Source: Phreatobacter oligotrophus (lineage in GTDB: Bacteria > Pseudomonadota > Alphaproteobacteria > Rhizobiales > Phreatobacteraceae). From it: 64,000 bases of DNA. Within the stretch, counting starts at the first letter, position 1; every line of letters starts with the position of its first letter. The notes under the pieces are model-generated. The model searched no databases. It was not told the origin of the DNA and worked only from the letters and a program-made list of their open reading frames with translations. The translations under genes and the position numbers were made by a program. The DNA lies in the NCBI RefSeq assembly GCF_003046185.1, contig NZ_PZZL01000011.1, positions 1 to 64,000 of the forward strand, written 5' to 3'. Positions 36,063 through 46,958 of this stretch are shown one piece after another.

Positions 36063-37364
36063 TCAGAGGATGAACCGGCTGAGGTCGGCATTGCGGGCGA
36101 GGTCGCCGACCGTCTTGCGCACATAGGCGCCGTCGATGGTCACGGTCTCGCCTGCCCGGTCGGGCGCGGTGAAGGAGATGTCATCGAGCACCCGCTCGAT
36201 GATGGTCTGCAGCCGCCGTGCACCGATGTTCTCGACCGAGGCGTTCACCTCCACGGCGAGGTCGGCGATGGCGTCCACGGCGTCCTCGGTCAGGACGAGG
36301 TCGACGCCTTCCGTCTTCATCATGGCGATGGACTGGCGGGTCAGGCTCGCCTCGGTCTCGGTGAGGATCGAGCGGAAGTCCTCGCGGGTCAGCGGCTTCA
36401 GTTCGACGCGGATCGGCAGGCGGCCCTGGAGTTCCGGCAGGAGGTCCGAGGGCTTGGCCACGTGAAAGGCGCCTGAGGCGATGAACAGGACGTGGTCCGA
36501 CTTCACCGGCCCATGCTTGGTCGCGACCGTCGTGCCCTCGATCAACGGCAGCAGGTCGCGCTGCACGCCCTCGCGGGAGACCTCGCCGCCACGCGCGCCT
36601 TCGCGGGCGCAGATCTTGTCGATCTCGTCGAGAAAGACGATGCCGTTGTTCTCGACGAGGCGGATGGCCTCCTGCACGAGGTTGTCCTGGTCGACGAGCT
36701 TGTCGGCCTCCTCCTGCACCAGCGGCTCATAGGCCTCCTTGACGGTGGTGCGGCGCTGCTTGGTGCGCCCGCCCATCATCTTGCCGAGCATGTCGTTGAG
36801 GTTGGCGATGCCGATCTGGCCGCCGGGAATGTCCATCATCGGCATGGCCTGCGGCGGCGCCGCCGTCACCTCGATGTCGATTTCCTTGTCGTCCATCTCG
36901 CCGTCGCGCAGCTTCTTGCGGAAGCTCTCGCGGGTGGCAGGCGAGGCGGTCTTGCCGACGAGGGCGTCGAGGACGCGCTCCTCCGCGGCCAGATGGGCCT
37001 TGGCCTGGACCTCCTTGCGCTTGGTCTCGCGCACCAGGCCGATGCCGACCTCGACGAGGTCGCGGATGATCTGCTCGACATCGCGGCCGACATAGCCGAC
37101 CTCGGTGAACTTGGTCGCCTCCACCTTGAGGAAGGGCGCATTGGCGAGCTTGGCGAGGCGGCGCGAGATCTCCGTCTTGCCGACGCCGGTCGGGCCGATC
37201 ATCAGGATGTTCTTCGGCAGCACCTCCTCGCGCAGGCTCTCGTCGAGCTGCAGGCGACGCCAGCGGTTGCGGAGCGCGATGGCCACGGCGCGCTTGGCGT
37301 CCTTCTGGCCGATGATGTGGCGGTCGAGTTCGGAGACGATTTCGCGGGGGGAGAAGTCGGTCAT
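36063..37364 (-). CDS. hslU: ATP-dependent protease ATPase subunit HslU
   Basis: AAA+ unfoldase of 433 residues; hexamers cap the HslV peptidase and thread misfolded proteins. It shows [25 protein letters not shown], Walker [11 protein letters not shown], the pore-loop region [15 protein letters not shown], Walker [10 protein letters not shown] and the sensor-2 segment [19 protein letters not shown]. It ends DLSRFIL, the conserved C-terminus that docks into HslV. The ATG at 37364 is chosen over 37382. It is separated from hslV by two genes on the same strand. Confidence 0.97.
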   Translation of the reverse strand: MTDFSPREIVSELDRHIIGQKDAKRAVAIALRNRWRRLQLDESLREEVLPKNILMIGPTGVGKTEISRRLAKLANAPFLKVEATKFTEVGYVGRDVEQIIRDLVEVGIGLVRETKRKEVQAKAHLAAEERVLDALVGKTASPATRESFRKKLRDGEMDDKEIDIEVTAAPPQAMPMMDIPGGQIGIANLNDMLGKMMGGRTKQRRTTVKEAYEPLVQEEADKLVDQDNLVQEAIRLVENNGIVFLDEIDKICAREGARGGEVSREGVQRDLLPLIEGTTVATKHGPVKSDHVLFIASGAFHVAKPSDLLPELQGRLPIRVELKPLTREDFRSILTETEASLTRQSIAMMKTEGVDLVLTEDAVDAIADLAVEVNASVENIGARRLQTIIERVLDDISFTAPDRAGETVTIDGAYVRKTVGDLARNADLSRFIL

Positions 37365-37444
37365 CGGGACCCTGGAAAACACGGGACGAAGTGCCGGTAG
37401 ATGGCGATTGCCGCCCGCCGTTCAAGGACTGGGGAGGAGCGGGA

Positions 37445-38095
37445 TCAGCCCCCGCCCTGCTGCCACAGCCTGATGGCATCCACCGGGTGGACCAGCATGA
37501 TGATGTTGAGGGTCAGGTTGTCGCGGATGACCGCGGCAAGCCCAACCTCGACGGCGATGGCGATGCCAAGCGTCGCCCAGGCCGGCAGGATCGCCGCCAG
37601 GAGGAAACCGACCGCCATGGCCAGGGTGTCGCCGATGGAATTGAGGATGGAATCGCCGGTATATTGATAGGATGCCGGGATAATGCGGTACCGCTCGATG
37701 ATCATCGGCGTGTTCTCGGCGATCTCCCAGGCCCCCTCCAGCACCACGGCGAAGACGAGCCGCGTCCAGATGGACGAGCGGGGCATGACGATCCAGGCGA
37801 CAAGGTAGAAGATGAAGCCGTGGAGGACATGGCTCAGCGTGTACCAGTCGGTGAGGTGCTGGGAATTTTCCGAGCTTTGCACGACGCCTTGCCAGAGCTT
37901 CACCGTGCCGCAGGGGCAGATCGGCACGCGGCCCATGGCGTAGAGCACGCCGGCCTGGACGGCGAGCAACAGCAAGAGGATGGGCAGGGCCTGCCAGACG
38001 GCGAGGCCCCAGCGGCTGCCGCCATCGCCGCCGCCACCGCCGCGATAGACGGAACCGGTGACGGGGGAGATCGGCTGGAAGGGGCTGGATGTCAT
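37445..38095 (-). CDS. DUF2585 family membrane protein
   Basis: A 216-residue inner-membrane protein of the DUF2585 (UPF0314) family. Segments include [69 protein letters not shown] and [20 protein letters not shown], with several conserved Glu/Asp/His in or near membranes. Its function is unknown. ATG 38095 overlaps the acetyltransferase stop (ATGA); ATG 38101 is an alternative. It lies between hslV and hslU. Confidence 0.85.
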   Translation of the reverse strand: MTSSPFQPISPVTGSVYRGGGGGDGGSRWGLAVWQALPILLLLLAVQAGVLYAMGRVPICPCGTVKLWQGVVQSSENSQHLTDWYTLSHVLHGFIFYLVAWIVMPRSSIWTRLVFAVVLEGAWEIAENTPMIIERYRIIPASYQYTGDSILNSIGDTLAMAVGFLLAAILPAWATLGIAIAVEVGLAAVIRDNLTLNIIMLVHPVDAIRLWQQGGG

Positions 38096-38607
38096 GGCCA
38101 TGGTGCGAGTTTAGCCGGGGCAGCGTCGCAAGTCATGAAGAGGAAGCGGCCGAATTGGGGCACGTCGCGGACCTCGCGGCGCACGAAGCCGGCCTTCTCG
38201 AAGGCGCGGATCGAGGCGGGATTGTCGGGATGCGGATCGGTGACGAGCCGTGGCACGCCGCGGGCGAAGGCAGAGACCGCAAAGGCGCGGATGAAGGCGG
38301 AGCCGTGACCGCGGCCGACCAGCCCCGGATCGCCGATGGACAGGTCGAGGCCGAGCGTGCCGACGGGTTCGCCCGCGAAGGGATGACCGTCCTCGGCATT
38401 CGGGTCATAGGCCTGGAAATAGCCGACAGGCGCACCGTCGAGGAGCATGACGAAGGCCTCGACATGCGGGTCGTCGAAAATGGTGGCGATCGCCGCCATT
38501 TCTTCGTCCGTGTCGCCCCACCAGCGGGCGACATGGGGCTGGAGGATCCAGTGGCGCACCAGCGGCAGGTCGGCGGGTGTCAGCGGGCGAAAGGCGTAAT
38601 CCGGCAT
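38092..38607 (-). CDS. GNAT-family N-acetyltransferase, AAC(6')-like
   Basis: A 171-residue acetyltransferase. [26 protein letters not shown] opens the fold, [13 protein letters not shown] is the acetyl-CoA pyrophosphate loop, and [22 protein letters not shown] closes it. The pattern is that of the Acetyltransf_8/AAC(6') group, whose substrates range from aminoglycosides to hydroxylysine and cannot be told from sequence. It is coupled to DUF2585 and lies 37 bases after hslV. Confidence 0.85.
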   Translation of the reverse strand: MPDYAFRPLTPADLPLVRHWILQPHVARWWGDTDEEMAAIATIFDDPHVEAFVMLLDGAPVGYFQAYDPNAEDGHPFAGEPVGTLGLDLSIGDPGLVGRGHGSAFIRAFAVSAFARGVPRLVTDPHPDNPASIRAFEKAGFVRREVRDVPQFGRFLFMTCDAAPAKLAPWP

Positions 38608-38644
38608 AGCGTGTCTCCGTGACGGCCCCCGCCCCGGACCGGCC

Positions 38645-39199
38645 TCAGCCGATGCTTTCGATGACCAGATTGCCGTTGGTGTAGACGCAGATTTCCGCGG
38701 CGATGCCCATGGCCTTGCGGACGATGGCCTCCGCGTCCTGGTCGGTATCGGCGAGTGCCTTGGCCGCGGCCAGGGCGTAGTTGCCGCCCGAGCCGATGGC
38801 GGCGATGCCCTTCTCCGGCTCCAGCACGTCGCCCGTGCCGGTGAGGATGAGCGAGACGTCCTTGTCGGCGACGATCATCATGGCCTCGAGTCGGCGCAGG
38901 TAGCGGTCGGTGCGCCAGTCCTTGGCGAGCTCCACCGCAGCGCGGGTCAGCTGGCCGGGAAACTGCTCGAGCTTCGCCTCCAGCCGCTCGAACAGCGTGA
39001 AGGCGTCGGCGGTGGCGCCCGCAAAACCGGCGATGACATCGCCGCGGCCGAGGCGGCGGACCTTGCGGGCATTGGCCTTGATGACGGTCTGGCCGAGGCT
39101 GACCTGCCCGTCGCCGCCGATCACCACCTTGCCGTTCTTGCGGACGGAGCAGATCGTGGTGGCGTGCCAGCCGGGAAAGGCGTCGTTCTGAGGGGACAT
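38645..39199 (-). CDS. hslV: ATP-dependent protease subunit HslV
   Basis: Threonine peptidase of 184 residues forming the HslV dodecamer. Processing before Thr14 (WHA|TTICSV) would expose the nucleophile; most relatives have G-TT, here A-TT. It continues [26 protein letters not shown] and [17 protein letters not shown], then [17 protein letters not shown]. The ATG at 39199 has GGAGG seven bases upstream; the open frame to 39448 is a shadow of hisB. It is divergent from hisB. Confidence 0.96.
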   Translation of the reverse strand: MSPQNDAFPGWHATTICSVRKNGKVVIGGDGQVSLGQTVIKANARKVRRLGRGDVIAGFAGATADAFTLFERLEAKLEQFPGQLTRAAVELAKDWRTDRYLRRLEAMMIVADKDVSLILTGTGDVLEPEKGIAAIGSGGNYALAAAKALADTDQDAEAIVRKAMGIAAEICVYTNGNLVIESIG

Positions 39200-39332
39200 G
39201 GAACCTCCGGAAAGCACGAGATGTAAGCGGTGGCTCGCCGGACGCAAGCAGCGCCCCAACCATGCCGCGCGCTTCGCCTTTCCAAAACCCGTGGCCGGCT
39301 GATAGAAGACCGGCCATTCGCCGGAGAGTGCC

Positions 39333-39920
39333 ATGCGCAAGGGCCAGATCACCCGCACCACCAGGGAAACCGACATCACGGTCGCCGTCGACATCGACGG
39401 CAAGGGCCGCGCCGATGTCGCGACCGGGGTCGGCTTCTTCGACCACATGCTCGACCAGATCGCCCGTCACGGCATGATCGACCTGACGGTGAAGGCCAAG
39501 GGCGACCTGCATATCGACGACCATCACACGGTGGAGGATGTCGGCATCGCGCTGGGCCAGGCGGTGCGCCAGGCGCTCGGCGACCTGAAGGGCATCACCC
39601 GTTATGCCGACGTGCACCTGCCGATGGACGGCACGCTGACCCGCGTCTGCATCGACGTGTCGGGCCGGCCCTTCCTGGTCTTCCGCACGACATTCGACCG
39701 GCACAAGATCGGCACCTTCGACACCGAGCTGGTGCGCGAGTTCTTCCAGGCATTTGCCATGAATGCCGGCATCACCCTGCATGTCGAGACGCTCTACGGC
39801 GACAACGCCCACCACGTCGCCGAGAGCTGCTTCAAGGGGCTTGCGCGGGCGCTGCGAGCGGCCTTTGCCATCGACCCGCGCCGCGCCGACGAGATCCCCT
39901 CGACCAAGGGGGTGCTCTGA
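39333..39920 (+). CDS. hisB: Imidazoleglycerol-phosphate dehydratase
   Basis: Histidine biosynthesis enzyme of 195 residues, dehydratase domain only (no phosphatase fusion). Metal-binding histidines are in [28 protein letters not shown] and the second set [16 protein letters not shown]. The ATG at 39333 has GGAGAG upstream. It is the first gene of the plus-strand his operon; DUF2628, hisH, hisA, Uma2 and hisF follow almost without gaps. Confidence 0.96.
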   Translation: MRKGQITRTTRETDITVAVDIDGKGRADVATGVGFFDHMLDQIARHGMIDLTVKAKGDLHIDDHHTVEDVGIALGQAVRQALGDLKGITRYADVHLPMDGTLTRVCIDVSGRPFLVFRTTFDRHKIGTFDTELVREFFQAFAMNAGITLHVETLYGDNAHHVAESCFKGLARALRAAFAIDPRRADEIPSTKGVL

Positions 39921-39921
39921 C

Positions 39922-40422
39922 ATGGCGCGCCAGACCAGCTACACCGTTCACCTCCCGCCGACGGGCAGCGATGAGGGCGCCCAGTTCGTTCCGGACAGCT
40001 TCGCGCCCATCGCCTTCGTCGCACCCTGGGCATGGTTCCCTTTCCACCGCCTGTGGCTGGTGACCATCGCCTATCTCGTCGCCATGGTCGCTGTTGTCGT
40101 AGCGCTGTCATTCAGTGGCCTGCCGTCGCTGATGCAGACGCTGATCACCTCGGCGCTGAGCCTGCTCATCGGGCTCGAGGCCACCAACCTGAAGCGCTGG
40201 ACGCTCCGCCGCCGGGGCTGGCGCGAGGTAGCCGTCGTTGTCGCTGCCTCCCGCGAGGAGGCCGAGCGCCGCTATTTCGCCGAGCGCGACACGCCTGTCG
40301 CCCCCTCGTCGCTGGCACTGGCCGCAACGCGCCCGGCAACGTCGGCTGCCGCCCCTTCCGCGCCGCTGCCGATCATCGGCCTCTTCCCCGATGCGGACCC
40401 CTCCGCAAGGGGCGCGCGGTGA
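39922..40422 (+). CDS. DUF2628 domain protein in the his operon
   Basis: A 166-residue protein starting one base after the hisB stop ([13 protein letters not shown]). [22 protein letters not shown] and two or three hydrophobic helices ([41 protein letters not shown]) are typical of DUF2628; a Pro/Ala-rich tail follows. The GTGA overlap with hisH shows it is an integral part of this operon, as in many Hyphomicrobiales. Its function is unknown. Confidence 0.85.
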   Translation: MARQTSYTVHLPPTGSDEGAQFVPDSFAPIAFVAPWAWFPFHRLWLVTIAYLVAMVAVVVALSFSGLPSLMQTLITSALSLLIGLEATNLKRWTLRRRGWREVAVVVAASREEAERRYFAERDTPVAPSSLALAATRPATSAAAPSAPLPIIGLFPDADPSARGAR

Positions 40423-41069
40423 GCGTCGCCATCGTCGATTACGGCTCGGGCAACCTGCATTCCGCGCAGAAGGCCTTCGAGCGGATGGCGCGCGAGCGCG
40501 GCCTGAACGCGCCCGTCCTCGTCACTGCCGATCCCGATGTGGTGCGCAAGGCCGACCGCATCGTCCTGCCCGGCGTCGGCGCATTCGCCGACTGCAAGCG
40601 CGGCCTCGTCGGCGTTCCCGGCATGGTCGAGGCCATGACCGAGGCGGTGCGCGGCCGTGGCCGGCCCTTCCTCGGCATCTGCGTCGGCATGCAACTCATG
40701 GCAGGGCGCGGGCTCGAGAAGGAGACCTCCGCCGGCCTCGGCTGGGTGCCCGGCGACATCGACCTGATCCGCCCGGCCGATCCGGCGCTGAAGATCCCGC
40801 ATATGGGCTGGAACACGCTGGACGTGACGCGCGACCACCCCGTGCTGGCCGGCATTCCGACCGGGCCGAAGGGCCTGCACGCCTATTTCGTCCATTCCTA
40901 CCACCTGACCGCGACCGCCGCCGACGTGGTGCTGGCGGAGGCCGCTTACGGCACGCGCGTCACCGCGATGATCGCCCGCGACACGATGGTCGGCACGCAG
41001 TTCCATCCCGAGAAGAGCCAGACCATCGGCCTGTCTCTCATCGGCAATTTCCTGGAGTGGCGCCCGTGA
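40419..41069 (+). CDS. hisH: Imidazole glycerol phosphate synthase subunit HisH
   Basis: Glutaminase subunit of 216 residues that delivers ammonia to HisF. Catalytic Cys88 is in [11 protein letters not shown], and His196 and Glu198 are in [19 protein letters not shown] and PGVGAFADC complete the pattern. The GTG start at 40419 overlaps the DUF2628 stop (GTGA). It in turn overlaps hisA by GTGA. Its partner hisF is two genes downstream. Confidence 0.96.
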   Translation: MSVAIVDYGSGNLHSAQKAFERMARERGLNAPVLVTADPDVVRKADRIVLPGVGAFADCKRGLVGVPGMVEAMTEAVRGRGRPFLGICVGMQLMAGRGLEKETSAGLGWVPGDIDLIRPADPALKIPHMGWNTLDVTRDHPVLAGIPTGPKGLHAYFVHSYHLTATAADVVLAEAAYGTRVTAMIARDTMVGTQFHPEKSQTIGLSLIGNFLEWRP

Positions 41070-41803
41070 GGCTCTTTCCCGCCATCGACCTCAAGGAGGG
41101 CCGCTGCGTCCGCCTGCGCCAGGGCGACATGGCCCAGGCGACCGTCTATGCCGACGATCCGGCCGCCCAGGCGCGCGCTTTCGAGACTCAGGGCTTCGAC
41201 TATCTGCACGTGGTCGACCTTGACGGCGCCTTTGCCGGCAAGCCGGTGAATGCCGCGGCGGTGGAGGCGATCCGCGCCGCGACCTCCTTCCCCGTCCAGC
41301 TCGGCGGCGGCATCCGGGACATGCGGACGGTCGAAGGCTGGCTGGGCAAGGGCGTGTCGCGCGTCATCATCGGCACGGCGGCGGTGCGCGATCCGGATTT
41401 CGTGAAATCCGCGGCCAGGGCCTTCCCCGGCCAGGTGGCGGTCGGCATCGATGCCCGCGACGGCTGGGTGGCGGTGGAGGGCTGGGCCGAGACGTCGAGC
41501 CTTGCCGCCCATGATCTCGCCCGCCGCTTCGAGGATGCCGGGGTTGCCGCCATCGTCTACACCAACATCGCCCGCGACGGCATGCTGACCGGCATCGACT
41601 GGGACGGCACCATCGCCCTCGCCGACGCCGTCTCCATTCCCGTCATCGCCTCGGGCGGCCTCGCCTCGCTCGACGACGTGCGCCAGCTCCTGTCGCCGCG
41701 GGCGCGCAAGCTTGAAGGCGCCATCACCGGCAAGGCGCTCTATGACGGCCGCCTTGATCCGGCCGAGGCCATCGCGCTGGTGCGCGGCGCCCGCGCGGCG
41801 TGA
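41066..41803 (+). CDS. hisA: Phosphoribosylformimino-5-aminoimidazole carboxamide ribotide isomerase
   Basis: TIM-barrel Amadori isomerase of histidine synthesis, 245 residues. It begins [18 protein letters not shown] with the catalytic Asp, has [42 protein letters not shown], and the second half with the catalytic [13 protein letters not shown] and [14 protein letters not shown]. The GTG at 41066 overlaps the hisH stop. The gene keeps close coupling to hisH; the Uma2 frame follows. Confidence 0.96.
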   Translation: MRLFPAIDLKEGRCVRLRQGDMAQATVYADDPAAQARAFETQGFDYLHVVDLDGAFAGKPVNAAAVEAIRAATSFPVQLGGGIRDMRTVEGWLGKGVSRVIIGTAAVRDPDFVKSAARAFPGQVAVGIDARDGWVAVEGWAETSSLAAHDLARRFEDAGVAAIVYTNIARDGMLTGIDWDGTIALADAVSIPVIASGGLASLDDVRQLLSPRARKLEGAITGKALYDGRLDPAEAIALVRGARAA

Positions 41804-41835
41804 CGGAAGCGGCGCCTTTCGGCTATCATGGGGCC

Positions 41836-42444
41836 ATGAACGCCCTGCCACCCCTTGCCCTGCGTCTCGCCGAAGGCGCGCCCCGCGATCCGGACAGGTT
41901 CCTCGCATGGGCGGCGAACACGCCGGCGCTCGAGGGCTTCAAGGTCGAACTCGCCCATGGGGAGGTGACCATGATGATGGTGCAGGTATCCCAGGCCCAT
42001 GCGCGGATTTGCACCAATCTGCTTGCCGTCCTACTGCAAAAGTTTGACCGGACGATCCACCTGCTCACCACGGCTGATTTCGGTGTCCGCACCGAACACG
42101 GGATCCGCTATCCCGACATTCTCGTCGATGCCGGCGTCGGCAACGGCAAGGACTACGCCGCGCGCGAGCCGATCTTCATTGCCGAGGTCCTGTCTCCCTC
42201 GTCGATCGCGACCGACATGATCGAGAAACGGGACGAATACCTCCAGATCGGTACCCTCCAGGCCTATCTCATCTGCGCGCAGGACGAGCCGCGCGCCTGG
42301 CTCTTCCTCCGCGAGGATGGCCGCTTCCCGGCGAGCCCTGTCATGATCGAGGGCCGCGCGGCCTCGGTCGAGGTGCCAGCCCTCGCCCTTTCCCTCCCCA
42401 TGGCGGACATCTTCGCCGGCATTCCGGACGCCCCTTCAGCATGA
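41836..42444 (+). CDS. Uma2-family (DUF820) putative nuclease inside the his operon
   Basis: A 202-residue protein of the Uma2/DUF820 group with a PD-(D/E)xK-like core: [28 protein letters not shown] with the Asp, [12 protein letters not shown] with the Glu, and [19 protein letters not shown]. The family is abundant in cyanobacteria and scattered elsewhere; its role is unknown. The ATG at 41836 is preferred; a GTG at 41800 overlapping the hisA stop is possible. Its stop overlaps the hisF ATG, so it is translated in line with the pathway. It looks like an addition to a conserved operon. Confidence 0.85.
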   Translation: MNALPPLALRLAEGAPRDPDRFLAWAANTPALEGFKVELAHGEVTMMMVQVSQAHARICTNLLAVLLQKFDRTIHLLTTADFGVRTEHGIRYPDILVDAGVGNGKDYAAREPIFIAEVLSPSSIATDMIEKRDEYLQIGTLQAYLICAQDEPRAWLFLREDGRFPASPVMIEGRAASVEVPALALSLPMADIFAGIPDAPSA

Positions 42445-43229
42445 CCTTCAAGATCCGCATCATCCCCTGCCTCGACGTGAAGGACGGCCGGGTCGTCAAG
42501 GGCGTGCAGTTCGTCGACCTGATCGACGCCGGCGATCCGGTCGAGGCCGCCAAGGCCTATGACGCGGCGGGCGCCGACGAGCTCACCTTTCTCGACATCA
42601 CCGCGAGTTCCGATGATCGCCGCACCATGTTCGACGTGGTGACGCGCACGGCGGAGGCCTGCTTCATGCCGCTCACCGTCGGCGGCGGCGTGCGCACTGT
42701 CGAGGACATCCGCGCCCTGCTGCAGTCGGGCGCGGACAAGGTGTCGATCAATACCGCGGCGGTGAATGACCGCGCCTTTGTCGGCCGCGCCGCCGACAAG
42801 TTCGGCGACCAGTGCATCGTCGTCGCCATCGACGCCAAGAAGGTGTCCGGCGAGGGCGAGGCGGATCGCTGGGAGATCTTCACCCATGGCGGCCGCAAGC
42901 CGACCGGCATCGACGCGGTCGCCTACGCGCGCGAGGTGGTGGCGCTGGGGGCGGGCGAGATCCTGCTCACCTCCATGGACCGCGACGGCACCAAGTCCGG
43001 TTTCGACCTGAAGCTCACACGCGCCATCGCCGATTCGGTGCCAGTGCCGGTGATCGCCTCGGGCGGCGTCGGCACGCTCGACCATTTCGTCGAGGGCGTG
43101 CGCGATGGCGGCGCGACCGGCGTGCTGGCGGCCTCGGTCTTCCATTTCGGCACCTTCACGATCGGCGAGGTGAAACGGCACATGCAGACGGCCGGCCTGC
43201 CGGTGCGCATGGACGGAATCGCAGTCTGA
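42441..43229 (+). CDS. hisF: Imidazole glycerol phosphate synthase subunit HisF
   Basis: Cyclase subunit of 262 residues: [21 protein letters not shown] with catalytic Asp, [53 protein letters not shown] and the second catalytic Asp in [12 protein letters not shown]. With HisH it makes IGP and AICAR. ATGA overlaps the Uma2 stop. No hisE follows in this window, unlike many relatives. Confidence 0.97.
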   Translation: MTFKIRIIPCLDVKDGRVVKGVQFVDLIDAGDPVEAAKAYDAAGADELTFLDITASSDDRRTMFDVVTRTAEACFMPLTVGGGVRTVEDIRALLQSGADKVSINTAAVNDRAFVGRAADKFGDQCIVVAIDAKKVSGEGEADRWEIFTHGGRKPTGIDAVAYAREVVALGAGEILLTSMDRDGTKSGFDLKLTRAIADSVPVPVIASGGVGTLDHFVEGVRDGGATGVLAASVFHFGTFTIGEVKRHMQTAGLPVRMDGIAV

Positions 43230-43242
43230 GCGCGGCCGGGAC

Positions 43243-43866
43243 ATGAACCCCGCGGACACGCTGCTCGCTCTCGCCGGCCTCTGGTTCATCGCCGTCCTGA
43301 CCCCCGGGCCGAACATGATCCTGTTCATGGCCGTGGGACTGTCCTCGCCGGCCTCGTCGGTGATCGCGACGGCGGCCGCCATCCTCCTCGGCGCCCTCTG
43401 CTGGGGCCTCGCCGGCCTCTTCGGCCTGTTCTGGCTGTTCGAGCTGTTCCCCGCGGCGGCCGCGGCGGTGAAGGTCGCCGGCGGGCTCTACCTCGCCTGG
43501 ATGGGGCTCAGCCTGATCCGGCGCAACGTCGCTCCGCCGCCGGAAGCGGTGCGCGAGCCGGCGGCGATGCTGACGCCCCGGCGCGCGTTCCTGACCGGGC
43601 TCGCGACAGCGCTGGGCAATCCGAAGAGCCTCGTCTTCGTCTCCTCGCTCTTCGCCGTGACGCGGCTCGCCGAACAGCCGCTCACCATCGGCTTCGCCGG
43701 TGTGGCGATCATGGTCGCCATGTCCATGCTGTACTACGTCACCCTCGGCATTGCGCTGCGCACCCTGCCCTTCGCGCGCCGGCCGGGCGCCGCAGGCCGG
43801 CTCCTCGCCATCGGTACCGGCGTCATCATGATGGCCTATGGCGGCAAGATGGCCTGGGAGCGCTAG
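43243..43866 (+). CDS. LysE/RhtB-family translocator
   Basis: Inner-membrane amino-acid exporter family protein of 207 residues with six hydrophobic segments. The LysE signature is visible: [50 protein letters not shown] and [20 protein letters not shown]. The substrate is unknown. It starts 13 bases after hisF and ends two bases before the DUF1810 gene, so it may be transcribed with the his operon. Confidence 0.87.
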   Translation: MNPADTLLALAGLWFIAVLTPGPNMILFMAVGLSSPASSVIATAAAILLGALCWGLAGLFGLFWLFELFPAAAAAVKVAGGLYLAWMGLSLIRRNVAPPPEAVREPAAMLTPRRAFLTGLATALGNPKSLVFVSSLFAVTRLAEQPLTIGFAGVAIMVAMSMLYYVTLGIALRTLPFARRPGAAGRLLAIGTGVIMMAYGGKMAWER

Positions 43867-43868
43867 GG

Positions 43869-44288
43869 ATGACCTTCGACCTTGAACGCTTCGTCACGGC
43901 GCAGGACCCGGTCTTCGAGGATGTCATCGCCGAGCTCGCCAACGGCGCGAAGACCTCGCACTGGATGTGGTTCGTCTTCCCGCAACTCGCCGGCCTCGGC
44001 ACCAGCGCGATGTCGCAGCGCTACGCCCTGTCGGGCATCGAGGAGGCGGAGGCCTATCTCGCCCATCCCGTTCTCGGCCCGCGGCTGCTGATGGTCATGT
44101 CGCTGGTCATGGCCGCGCGGCCGAAGAGCGCCGAGACGATCCTCGGCGCCATCGACGCGGCCAAGCTCCACTCGTCCATGACGCTGTTCGCGGTGGCTGC
44201 CGCCGATCCGGAGCCCTTCGTCGCGGTGATCGACGCCTTCTATGGCGGCGCGCCCGATCCCGCGACGGTGAAGCTGCTCGGCGGCTGA
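43869..44288 (+). CDS. DUF1810 family protein
   Basis: A cytosolic protein of 139 residues with the DUF1810 pattern: FVTAQDPVFEDVIAELANGAKTSHWMWFVFPQLAGLG, SQRYALSGIEEAEAYLAHPVLGPRL and a C-terminal LFAVAAADPEPFVAVIDAFY. The biochemical role is not established. It follows the LysE gene directly and is convergent with the adenosine kinase gene. Confidence 0.85.
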   Translation: MTFDLERFVTAQDPVFEDVIAELANGAKTSHWMWFVFPQLAGLGTSAMSQRYALSGIEEAEAYLAHPVLGPRLLMVMSLVMAARPKSAETILGAIDAAKLHSSMTLFAVAAADPEPFVAVIDAFYGGAPDPATVKLLGG

Positions 44289-44297
44289 GGCCTCAGA

Positions 44298-45299
44298 TCA
44301 GAGCACGAAGCCGTTCTCGGCGGCGAGCGCCTTGAGGTTCGCCTCGGGGCGGGCGCCCATATGGCTGATGATCTCGGCGGCGCAGAGCGCGCCGAGGCGC
44401 AGCGAGGTCTCGTGCGGCATGCCGCGGGCAAGACCCGACAGGAAGCCGGCGGCGAAGAGGTCGCCCGCACCGGTCGTGTCCACCACCTTGTCGACCGGGA
44501 AGGCCGGGGCGGAAACGAGCGCCGTGCCCTCCACCGCGATGGCGCCCTGCTCGGAGCGCGTGACGACCGCGAGAGCCGCATCGGCGCGCAGCGCGTCGAG
44601 CGCGGTGGCGAAATCAGCGGTCTGGTAGAGCGACTTCAGCTCGCCCTCGTTGGCGAAGACGATGTCGACGGTCTTGGCGCGGATGAGACCGATGAACTCG
44701 TCGCGGTAGCGGTCGACGCAGAAGGCGTCGGAGAGGGTGAGCGCGACCTTGCGGCCTGCGCCATGGGCGATCTCGGAGGCCTTGAGGAAGGCCTTCTTGG
44801 CCTCCGGCGGATCCCAGAGATAGCCCTCGAGATAGGTGATGCCGGCCGAGGCGATGGTGTCGGCATCGACATCGGCAGGGGCAAGGTTCTGCGCCGCGCC
44901 GAGATAGGTGTTCATCGTGCGCTCGCCGTCCGGCGTCACCAGGATGAAGGACCGCGCCGTCGTTGGGCCCTCGGTGGCTGCGGCGGTCGGGAAGTGGATG
45001 CCGGCCGCCTTCATGCCATGGGTGAAGGAGGCGCCGGGCTGGTCGTTGCGCACCTTGCCGATGAAGGCGGGCTTCAGGCCGAGCATGCCGATGCCGGCAA
45101 TGGTGTTGGCGGCCGAGCCGCCCGACATCTCCACGGTCTGGGCCATGGCGGCGTAGATCGCTTCGGCACGCGCCTCATCGATCAGCATCATGCCGCCCTT
45201 CGGCACGCCGAGCTTCGCGAGCACGTCGTCCTCGGTGCGGGCGAGGACGTCGACGATGGCGTTGCCGATGCCGGCGACGTCGTAGCGGGGCTGGGACAT
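44298..45299 (-). CDS. Adenosine kinase-like PfkB sugar kinase
   Basis: PfkB-family kinase of 333 residues, of the proteobacterial adenosine kinase type. VAGIGNAIVDVLART opens the fold, MSGGSAANTIAGIGMLG is signature 1, GEGERTMNTYLGAA-like is the substrate lid, and DTTGAGDLFAAGFLSGLARG holds the anion hole and catalytic Asp. It likely salvages adenosine to AMP; other nucleosides or sugars are possible. ATG 45299 is chosen over 45362. It is divergent from gnd. Confidence 0.85.
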   Translation of the reverse strand: MSQPRYDVAGIGNAIVDVLARTEDDVLAKLGVPKGGMMLIDEARAEAIYAAMAQTVEMSGGSAANTIAGIGMLGLKPAFIGKVRNDQPGASFTHGMKAAGIHFPTAAATEGPTTARSFILVTPDGERTMNTYLGAAQNLAPADVDADTIASAGITYLEGYLWDPPEAKKAFLKASEIAHGAGRKVALTLSDAFCVDRYRDEFIGLIRAKTVDIVFANEGELKSLYQTADFATALDALRADAALAVVTRSEQGAIAVEGTALVSAPAFPVDKVVDTTGAGDLFAAGFLSGLARGMPHETSLRLGALCAAEIISHMGARPEANLKALAAENGFVL

Positions 45300-45451
45300 G
45301 GAGGGCTCACTGGTGGCGAAAGGGATTGCCGGCCCTCTACACGCTGGCACCGCCTTCGGCAACGCCGCGCCATTGACTTATCGGCGCGTTTCGGTTGGTT
45401 CGGACGGAACGAGAAGACGCCAAAGACAAGACCACACAGGAGGGACGTCCA

Positions 45452-46426
45452 ATGCAGATCGGCGTGGTGGGCCTTGGGCGGATGGGGGCGAACATCGTCC
45501 GCCGCCTGACGCGGGCAGGACATTCCTGCGTGGTTTTCGACGCGGATGCGGCCACCACGGCGAAACTGGCGGCGGAAGGGGCGGAGGGCGCGTCGTCGCT
45601 CGCCGATCTCTGCGGCAAGCTCGCCGCGCCCCGTACGGTGTGGGTCATGCTCCCGGCGGGCCAAGTGACCGAGACGGCCATCGCCGCAATCGCCGGGCAT
45701 CTCGCGGCCGGCGACACGGTGATCGATGGCGGCAATACCTTCTGGAAGGACGACATCCGCAGGTCGAAGGCGCTCGCCGAGCGCGGCCTCACCTATCTCG
45801 ATGTCGGCACCTCGGGCGGCGTTTGGGGGCTGGAGCGCGGCTATTGCCTGATGATCGGCGGCGACAAGGCGACCGTCGAGCGGCTCGACCCGATCTTCCG
45901 GGCGCTTGCCCCCGGCCGCGGCGACATCCCCGAGACGCGCCATCGCGAAGGCCGTGCCTCGACCGCCGAGGAGGGCTATCTCCACTGCGGACCGAGCGGG
46001 GCCGGCCACTACGTCAAGATGATCCACAACGGCATCGAGTACGGAATGATGCAGGCCTTCGCCGAGGGCTTCGACATCCTGCGCAATGCCGCCTCGCCGC
46101 GCCTTTCCGAAGAGGAGCGGCTCACCCTCGACGTGGCCGAGGTCGCCGAGGTCTGGCGGCGCGGGTCGGTGGTGACCTCGTGGCTGCTGGATCTCACCGC
46201 CGAGGCGCTGGCTAAGGATCCGGCGCTCGCCGAATTCTCAGGCCATGTGTCGGATTCCGGCGAAGGCCGCTGGACGGTCGAGGCCGCCATCGAACAGGCG
46301 ACGCCGGCAGAAGTGCTGACCTCGGCGCTCTATACCCGCTTCCGGTCGCGGCAGGACCACACCTTCGCCGAGAAGGTGCTGTCCGCCATGCGCAAGGGCT
46401 TCGGCGGCCATCAGGAATCGAAATGA
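45452..46426 (+). CDS. gnd: 6-phosphogluconate dehydrogenase, decarboxylating (short NAD type)
   Basis: A 324-residue enzyme oxidising 6-phosphogluconate to ribulose 5-phosphate. It has the N-terminal Rossmann motif [57 protein letters not shown] and [29 protein letters not shown] with the catalytic Lys. It is the short form (about 300 residues), often NAD-dependent. The ATG at 45452 has AGGAGGG upstream. It overlaps gluconokinase by ATGA, so the pair turns gluconate into ribulose 5-phosphate. Confidence 0.93.
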   Translation: MQIGVVGLGRMGANIVRRLTRAGHSCVVFDADAATTAKLAAEGAEGASSLADLCGKLAAPRTVWVMLPAGQVTETAIAAIAGHLAAGDTVIDGGNTFWKDDIRRSKALAERGLTYLDVGTSGGVWGLERGYCLMIGGDKATVERLDPIFRALAPGRGDIPETRHREGRASTAEEGYLHCGPSGAGHYVKMIHNGIEYGMMQAFAEGFDILRNAASPRLSEEERLTLDVAEVAEVWRRGSVVTSWLLDLTAEALAKDPALAEFSGHVSDSGEGRWTVEAAIEQATPAEVLTSALYTRFRSRQDHTFAEKVLSAMRKGFGGHQESK

Positions 46427-46956
46427 CCAGCGTTGCATCCCGGGCGGCGGCCCCGATGCCGACCGCCGTCATCGTCATGGGCGTATCGGGCTGCGGCAAG
46501 TCCACGGTGGGCCAGGCGCTGGCAAGCTGCCTTGGCTGGGACTTCCGTGACGGCGATGCTTTCCACCCCGCCGCCAATGTCGCGAAGATGCGCTCCGGTG
46601 CGCCGCTGACGGATGACGATCGCTGGCCCTGGCTCGATGCGATCGCCACCCATGCAGCGGATCTGGAGGCGGCCGGCGGCCATGTCGTCATTGCCTGCTC
46701 GGCGCTGAAGCGGGCCTATCGCGACCGGCTGCGCGCCAGCGGCGCGCGCATCCGCTTCGTTCATCTCGCCGGGAGCTATGAGCTGATCGACGCGCGGATG
46801 ACGGCGCGCGTCAACCATTTCATGCCGCCGAGCCTTCTGGCGAGCCAGTTCGCGACGCTGGAGCCGCCGGGGCCCGACGAGGCGGCGATCACCGTGTCGA
46901 TCGACGCTCCCCCGGAGGAGATCGTCGCCACGGCCCTCGCCGCCCTCAGGGCCTGA
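46423..46956 (+). CDS. gntK: Gluconokinase
   Basis: ATP-dependent gluconokinase of 177 residues making 6-phosphogluconate. P-loop [59 protein letters not shown] and [20 protein letters not shown] are the family signatures. It is coupled to gnd (ATGA), which takes its product. Convergent with the aldolase gene, two bases apart. Confidence 0.94.
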   Translation: MTSVASRAAAPMPTAVIVMGVSGCGKSTVGQALASCLGWDFRDGDAFHPAANVAKMRSGAPLTDDDRWPWLDAIATHAADLEAAGGHVVIACSALKRAYRDRLRASGARIRFVHLAGSYELIDARMTARVNHFMPPSLLASQFATLEPPGPDEAAITVSIDAPPEEIVATALAALRA

Positions 46957-46958
46957 GG

